Below are positions 60,203 to 64,000 of a stretch of DNA of 64,000 bases, in pieces. Source of the stretch: Ga0077527 sp964486865 (GTDB lineage: Bacteria > Pseudomonadota > Gammaproteobacteria > Burkholderiales > SG8-41); assembly GCA_964486865.1 (NCBI GenBank), contig CAZAOZ010000011.1, positions 8,989-72,988 of the forward strand, read 5' to 3'. Below the pieces are notes generated by a model, which saw nothing but the letters and a program-made list of their open reading frames with translations, searched no databases and was not told the DNA's origin. A program made the translations under genes and the position numbers. Numbering within the stretch: position 1 is the stretch's first letter; every line of letters starts with the position of its first letter.

Positions 60203-61327
60203 TCAGCGCACCCCCAACCGCCACAACGAAGTGATTTCCGCCGAGCGCGCGGCGTGCAGCGGATCGGATTCGTCCCGCGCCTTGGGATGTTTCGGCCGCG
60301 CGTCCTTGCGGCCCAGCACTTGCAGGCCCGCGGCGTCGATCATCGCCAGCAATTCATCGCGGGTGCGCAGTCCCAAGTGCTCGGCAATATCCGACAGGAT
60401 CAGCCAGCCTTCGCCGCCCGGTTCCAGGTGCGCCGCCAGCCCCGCCAGAAATGCGCGCAGCATCTTGCCGCCGGCGTCGTACACCGCGCGCTCGATCGGC
60501 GCGCTGGGTGTTGACGGGATCCACGGCGGATTGCAGACGATCAATGGCGCGCGCCCTTCCGGAAACATGTCGCATTCAACGACTTCCACCTGAGCGCTCA
60601 GCCCCAGCCGCGTGATGTTCTCGCGGGCACAGGCCAGCGCGCGCGGATCGGTTTCGGTGGCGATGATCTTGGCGACGCCGCGGCGCGCCAGCACCGCCGC
60701 CAGCACGCCGGTGCCGGTGCCGATATCGAAAGCCAGCGTCTGCGCCGGCAGCGGTGCGCCCGCCACCAGCCCCGCATACTCGCTGCGGATCGGCGCGAAC
60801 ACGCCGTAGTGCGGATGGATATGCGCCCCCAGCGCCGGCACGGCGACGCCTTTTTTGCGCCACTCGTGCGCGCCGATCAGGCCCAGCAGTTCGCGCAGTG
60901 AAGCCACGCACGGCTCGGTTCCGGGACCCCAGGCTTCGGTGCAGGCCAGGCGCACATCGGGTGCGCGGCGCAGCGGGATGCCGTAATCGGTGTCGAACGG
61001 TATCAACAGCATGGACAGCGTGTGCGCGCGCTGCGCCTGCGCCTGGCGATGTTTGTGAAAAGCCGCCCCCGGCGCGGTATCGGGCGGTGGCTCTTTGCGC
61101 CGCACTTTTTTCGGACGATCCACCCGCCGCATCAGCGCCTGCAGCAACTGGCGGGCATTCTGGAAATCACTGCGCCACAGCAGCCCGACGCCTTCTGCAG
61201 CCAGGCGATAAGCAGAATCGGCAGTCAGGGTGTCGTCGGCGATGACCACGCGTTTGGGCGGCGCGGCGCCGCTCTCCGAACGCCAGCGGGCCGAGGCCGG
61301 CTCGCTGCCTTCGGGCAGGTGGATCAT
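60203..61327 (-). CDS. Class I SAM-dependent methyltransferase with NPPW motif
   Basis: The 374-residue protein has a unique N-terminal half and a methyltransferase core with AFDIGTGTGVLAAVLARRG (SAM loop) and IVCNPPW (motif IV), followed by a YDAGGKML segment. NPPY/W motifs mark enzymes that methylate planar nitrogen in bases or Gln, such as RsmC or PrmB/HemK types. The target here is not known. ATG 61327 starts the protein; an in-frame TTG at 61342 with GGAAAG upstream is a possible alternative. It is separated from the ABC-F gene by about 100 bases. Confidence 0.83.
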   Translation of the reverse strand: MIHLPEGSEPASARWRSESGAAPPKRVVIADDTLTADSAYRLAAEGVGLLWRSDFQNARQLLQALMRRVDRPKKVRRKEPPPDTAPGAAFHKHRQAQAQRAHTLSMLLIPFDTDYGIPLRRAPDVRLACTEAWGPGTEPCVASLRELLGLIGAHEWRKKGVAVPALGAHIHPHYGVFAPIRSEYAGLVAGAPLPAQTLAFDIGTGTGVLAAVLARRGVAKIIATETDPRALACARENITRLGLSAQVEVVECDMFPEGRAPLIVCNPPWIPSTPSAPIERAVYDAGGKMLRAFLAGLAAHLEPGGEGWLILSDIAEHLGLRTRDELLAMIDAAGLQVLGRKDARPKHPKARDESDPLHAARSAEITSLWRLGVR

Positions 61328-61548
61328 GGGATATTCAGTCAAGGGAATGCTTTCCGCCGGTAAAGACCGGCATTGCGCGGACGCCACACGCGCCGTAACC
61401 ATGAGCATAACAGGGATACCCCGCTGCAATCCGGCGCCATGCCGCTATTCCGTGGTGTTTTTTGGCATGGAACACCTATTGTTTTCTTGAGAATCAGAGT
61501 AGCTTTACCGCGATTGTTTGGGTCTTAAAGAGAAACACCCCGGCAAAC

Positions 61549-62421
61549 ATGGCGTTCGCAAATATCGAAGGCATCAGGACACACTACCAGGTGGCGGGCA
61601 AAGGGCCGCCCCTGCTGCTGCTTGCGCCCCTGGGCGGCGATGCCTCCGTACCGCAGCGCTGGCTCGACCGCGTCTGGCGGGGATTCAAACCGGCCGAACA
61701 GCTCACCCGCGATTTTCAGCTCATCACCTATGACCGCCGGGAATCCGGCCTTTCGGGCGGACGCATCGAGCCCCTCAGCTGGACGGCTTTCGCGCGCCAT
61801 GCCGAGGCTCTGCTCGACCATCTCGGCATCGAACAGGCTTTTCTGCTCGGCGGCTGCATCGGCAGTTCGGTGGCGCTGGCGCTGGGGGCGCATGCGCCCG
61901 CTCGCTGCCGGGCACTGTTGCTGCACTGGCCGGTCGGCGGGTTTCGCTGGCTGAGCATGGGCCGCGCCAACTTCGACTGCCATATCGCATTTGCGCGGGA
62001 ATACGGCCTGTTGCGCGTCGCCGAACTGGCGCGGAAGTCCGGCATGTTCTGGACCCATCCGGAAGCCGGGCCCTGGTTGTCATTGATTGCTGCCGATGAT
62101 TCGTTTGCGCAGTCTTTCGTGCGGCAGGATCCCGATCGTTATCTGGAAATCGTCGCGCAAAGCCGCGACAATCTTTTCAGTGACGCCACGCCTTCCGGCG
62201 TGACCGGCAGCCAGTTGATGGCGATGCAAATGCCCGCATTCATCATGCCGGGCGACGATGCCTTGCATGCGAAATCCTCCGCATACGTACTGCGCGAACT
62301 CATGCCGCAGGCAAAACTCTCGCCCCTGACGCTGCGGCAGCAGAACACGGCGAGCATTGAGCGCTGGGTGTACGAATCCGCCGCTGCGTGCGGTTACGCG
62401 CGGCCTGCCGCCGCAGCCTGA
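61549..62421 (+). CDS. Alpha/beta hydrolase with Cys at the nucleophile position (paralogue)
   Basis: The 290-residue protein shares YDRRESGLSGGRIEPL, LHWPVGGFRW and RELMPQAKL with the hydrolase at 45855. Its elbow is FLLGGCIGSSVALA, again with Cys in place of Ser. It lacks the 12-residue repeat-encoded insert seen in its paralogue. The downstream neighbour on the other strand is a truncated Bug gene, so this may once have been a Bug-hydrolase pair as well. ATG 61549 gives the same N-terminus (MAFxxI-G) as the paralogue. Confidence 0.85.
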   Translation: MAFANIEGIRTHYQVAGKGPPLLLLAPLGGDASVPQRWLDRVWRGFKPAEQLTRDFQLITYDRRESGLSGGRIEPLSWTAFARHAEALLDHLGIEQAFLLGGCIGSSVALALGAHAPARCRALLLHWPVGGFRWLSMGRANFDCHIAFAREYGLLRVAELARKSGMFWTHPEAGPWLSLIAADDSFAQSFVRQDPDRYLEIVAQSRDNLFSDATPSGVTGSQLMAMQMPAFIMPGDDALHAKSSAYVLRELMPQAKLSPLTLRQQNTASIERWVYESAAACGYARPAAAA

Positions 62422-62478
62422 GCAGGCTAATCCGCCGCCAGCGGTGCGGCCGCCCGAGAGCGGCACGGAACATTGCCG

Positions 62479-62877
62479 CTATTTCGCCAGCCCGAGATCG
62501 ACCAGCACCGCTTTCATCGCAGCGTAATCCTGCTCGAGGTCCCTGGCGAATTTCGCGCCGGCGACGAATTCATTCGACCAGATGTTTTTTTCCAGCTCTT
62601 CCTTCCAGTCCGCCGCTTCGGTCACCTTGCGCAGCATGCCTTCCCAGTACGCCGACTGCTGCGGGGTCAGGCCCTTGGGCGCAAAAATCGCGCGCGTTGC
62701 GCCGATGAGAATGCGCTCGAGGCTGCGCGCCGTCTTGTCGTTGCTGCCGCCCGGCGGATTGGGCACGACAATCTCGACGTTCTTGCCCGGCGACCAGCCC
62801 TGCGCCGCTGCCGTAACGGCGGCGCCGGTCAGAGCTGCGGCGCTAACCACCAGCACAGCGGCATGCATGCGAAACAT
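62479..62877 (-). pseudogene. Internally deleted Bug/TctC receptor
   Basis: The 132-residue frame starts with a signal peptide (about 1-25, AAAQG) and the first Bug segment (KNVEIVVPNPPGGSNDKTAR). At about residue 58-61 it jumps straight to the C-terminal domain (FAPKGLTPQQSAYWEGMLRK, DLEQDYAAMKAVLVDLGLAK). About 170 residues, including the DNRxGAGG loop and the PYKG segment, are missing. The frame is preserved and GGGAG precedes the ATG, so a short protein may be made, but it cannot form a normal binding cleft. It lies 25 bases downstream of the DUF2189 gene. Confidence 0.8.
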
Positions 62878-62902
62878 GGGTTTCTCCCGGGGTAAGATCG
62901 GA

Positions 62903-63706
62903 CTACTCGGCATCATTCGACGGCCACGCAGCGGCGTCAATGGTATCGCGATAGGCGTGCCAGGTCGCGTGCCCGAGCAGCGGCATGGTCACCACCAGGC
63001 CGATCAGCGCAGTGGCAAAACCGATGGCGGTCAGCCCGACAATCAGCATCACCCAAACCGCCATCGCCGGTTTATTGCGCAGCACGGCATTCACGCTGGT
63101 CACGATGGCGGTAATGGCATCGGTTTCACGGTCGCAGATCATCGGCAGCGAAAAAGCGCTGAAAGTGAATGTCAGCAACGCGAATACCGAACCGACCGCC
63201 GAACCGATGACGAGAAACATCGCCAGTTGCCGCCAGTCCGCGCCGCCGCTCGCCGGGAAAAACACATGCAGCATCGACCCCGCGCGCGCCCAGATCAGGA
63301 ACAGCACCAGCAGCGCCAGCGCGAATACCATGGCGTTGCCGAGCGACTTGCGTTTGGTCACGAGGCAGCGCGCGAGCGAGGGCTGCTCTCCGCGCTCGAG
63401 CTGCCGGCTGATCGAGTACAGGCCCAGCGCCAGCACCGGCGCCACGAACACGAATCCCGACAGCAGAATCAGCACTGCCCAGTAACTGCCTGCCCACAAA
63501 CCCACCGCCGTCACGCCCCATGACAGCAGCGCAATGGCAATGCCGTAACCCAGGCTCTGCCGCGGCGCGCGGCGGAGATCGGCCCAGCCCTTGCTGATCC
63601 ATTGCAGCGGCGCGTTGATTTGCAGCCGATGACACGGCGCGACAAACGGCAGCGCAGTTGCTGCATCTGCATGGGCGCGCTCATGCGGCAGGGGATTCTC
63701 AGACAT
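62903..63706 (-). CDS. DUF2189-type multi-pass membrane protein
   Basis: From ATG 63706 the protein has 267 residues with about six hydrophobic helices (SLGYGIAIALLSWGVTAVGLW, AVLILLSGFVFVAPVLALGLY, NAMVFALALLVLFLIWA, LAMFLVIGSAVGSVFALL, MAVWVMLIVGLTAIGFATALIG). It ends with GHATWHAYRDTID, which is characteristic of DUF2189. The N-terminus is cytoplasmic and hydrophilic. Function is unknown; related genes occur near cytochrome c oxidase or membrane-stress genes in alpha- and betaproteobacteria. Start 63706 is preferred over the longer frame because that N-terminal part is Arg/Cys-rich and unlike the family. Confidence 0.82.
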   Translation of the reverse strand: MSENPLPHERAHADAATALPFVAPCHRLQINAPLQWISKGWADLRRAPRQSLGYGIAIALLSWGVTAVGLWAGSYWAVLILLSGFVFVAPVLALGLYSISRQLERGEQPSLARCLVTKRKSLGNAMVFALALLVLFLIWARAGSMLHVFFPASGGADWRQLAMFLVIGSAVGSVFALLTFTFSAFSLPMICDRETDAITAIVTSVNAVLRNKPAMAVWVMLIVGLTAIGFATALIGLVVTMPLLGHATWHAYRDTIDAAAWPSNDAE

Positions 63707-63737
63707 CGGGCGTCCTGGATGCAAACACTGCCGCCGG

Positions 63738-64000
63738 CTACGCCCGCTGCCCCTGCAACAGCAGCTCCACCACCTGCGGCGCAATCTCCGCCGCGCGCTG
63801 GTCCATCTGTTCCGGCGTCAGGTTGGCGATCGGATGCGGCATCACCAGGAATTTCAGGTCCGGCACGCCCCAGGTGCGCGCCATCGCCTTGCCGGTCACC
63901 GTGAACACATGGGTCACGATGGACGCCGACGGTATTCCCTGCTGCTCAAATACGATGCTGTCGAGCACACTGCCCGAGCTGCATGACCCTCAGTCGCCGA
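63738..64000 (-). CDS. UGSC-family selenoprotein, C-terminal part (in-frame TGA; N-terminus beyond window)
   Basis: Reading leftward from the edge, the frame gives Gly-Asp-TGA-Gly-Ser-Cys-Ser-Ser-Gly-Ser-Val-Leu-Asp-Ser-Ile-Val-Phe and runs to a stop at 63738. This is the UGSC motif of the UGSC-containing protein family, with TGA (63990-63992, complement) where selenocysteine is expected. The rest (FEQQGIPSASIVTHVF, VMPHPIANLTPEQM, APQVVELLLQG) fits the C-terminal half of that family. The TGA is followed by a hairpin of the bacterial SECIS form (63955-63984). A GTG at 63968 would otherwise start a truncated 76-residue protein that loses the motif, which is less convincing. The function of the family is unknown. 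Confidence 0.8.
63955..63984 (-). promoter_or_regulatory. Candidate bacterial SECIS element
   Basis: In mRNA sense, 12 bases after the UGA comes UCGGGCA, a GUG loop and UGCUCGA: a 7-bp stem with one G-U pair (63961-63977). AUGC and GCAU (63981-63984 and 63955-63958) add an outer 4-bp stem across a small internal loop. The loop starts 20 bases after the UGA and has G in first position, as bacterial SECIS hairpins generally do. It lies wholly inside the coding region. Confidence 0.65.

Noticed and set aside
63738..63968. A 76-residue protein starting at GTG 63968.
   Set aside because: It would begin just after the UGSC motif and would lack half the family domain. Reading the TGA as Sec is a better explanation.

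Overview
The window is a GC-rich (roughly 60-65 % by eye) bacterial chromosome segment with about 63 protein genes. No rRNA, tRNA, CRISPR array, integrase or transposase gene could be recognised. The content points to an uncultured or little-studied betaproteobacterium, probably of the Burkholderiales type. It has six intact Bug/TctC periplasmic receptors and one internally deleted copy, a glcDEF cluster, psiE, a bacterial RIO kinase, a YcaO protein and a TAXI-TRAP transporter. This placement is an inference from gene families, not from a phylogenetic marker.

Layout. 1-5.5 kb: a SulP-STAS-cyclic-nucleotide-binding fusion (cut by the left edge), an AraC/O6-alkylguanine transferase fusion, a CBS protein, and a cyclic-nucleotide-binding protein without a DNA-binding domain. 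5.6-11.6 kb: an Ldh_2 dehydrogenase, an FlK-like thioesterase, and a left-reading operon of MocA-like nucleotidyltransferase, MoxR ATPase, THI5-GGDEF cyclase and VWA protein. 11.6-24.3 kb: a glyoxylate/glycolate block (hyi, TAXI-TRAP transporter, tartronate semialdehyde reductase, CoA transferase, glcDEF) with psiE, a Sel1 protein and a second GGDEF cyclase. 24.2-30.8 kb: a patchy accessory stretch with lower-GC segments, holding an orphan DNA methyltransferase, a secreted nuclease, an MmgE/PrpD protein, an Sll1717-type P-loop ATPase and a small lipoprotein followed by an attC-like site. 30.8-41 kb: two Bug receptors, a PhyH oxygenase, then MaoC hydratase, SDR, crotonase, MFS carrier, enolase-superfamily enzyme, class II aldolase and another Bug receptor. 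41-46.8 kb: YcaO behind a structured leader, RIO kinase, an orphan HicB, and a Bug/hydrolase pair. 46.9-57.8 kb: a tightly packed run of 12 genes for CoA-thioester catabolism (hydrolase, GST, ADP-forming acyl-CoA synthetase, crotonase, hydrolase, two Bug receptors, DUF35 protein, thiolase, GST, a ModA-like protein, ankyrin protein). 57.8-64 kb: CBS protein, ABC-F ATPase, methyltransferase, a Cys-nucleophile hydrolase, the deleted Bug copy, a DUF2189 membrane protein, and the 3' end of a UGSC-family gene.

The strongest unusual signal is at the right edge. An in-frame TGA falls exactly at the U of a UGSC motif and is followed at SECIS distance by a 7-bp hairpin with a GUG loop, so the gene is probably a selenoprotein. 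A second theme is small palindromic repeats. Six loci carry arms made of CACAGAG units; five are full hairpins between co-directional genes of apparent operons and one is a half-site. Two other repeat families have landed inside coding sequences without breaking the frame (glcE and an alpha/beta hydrolase). A third theme is that all four alpha/beta hydrolases lack the usual nucleophile Ser.
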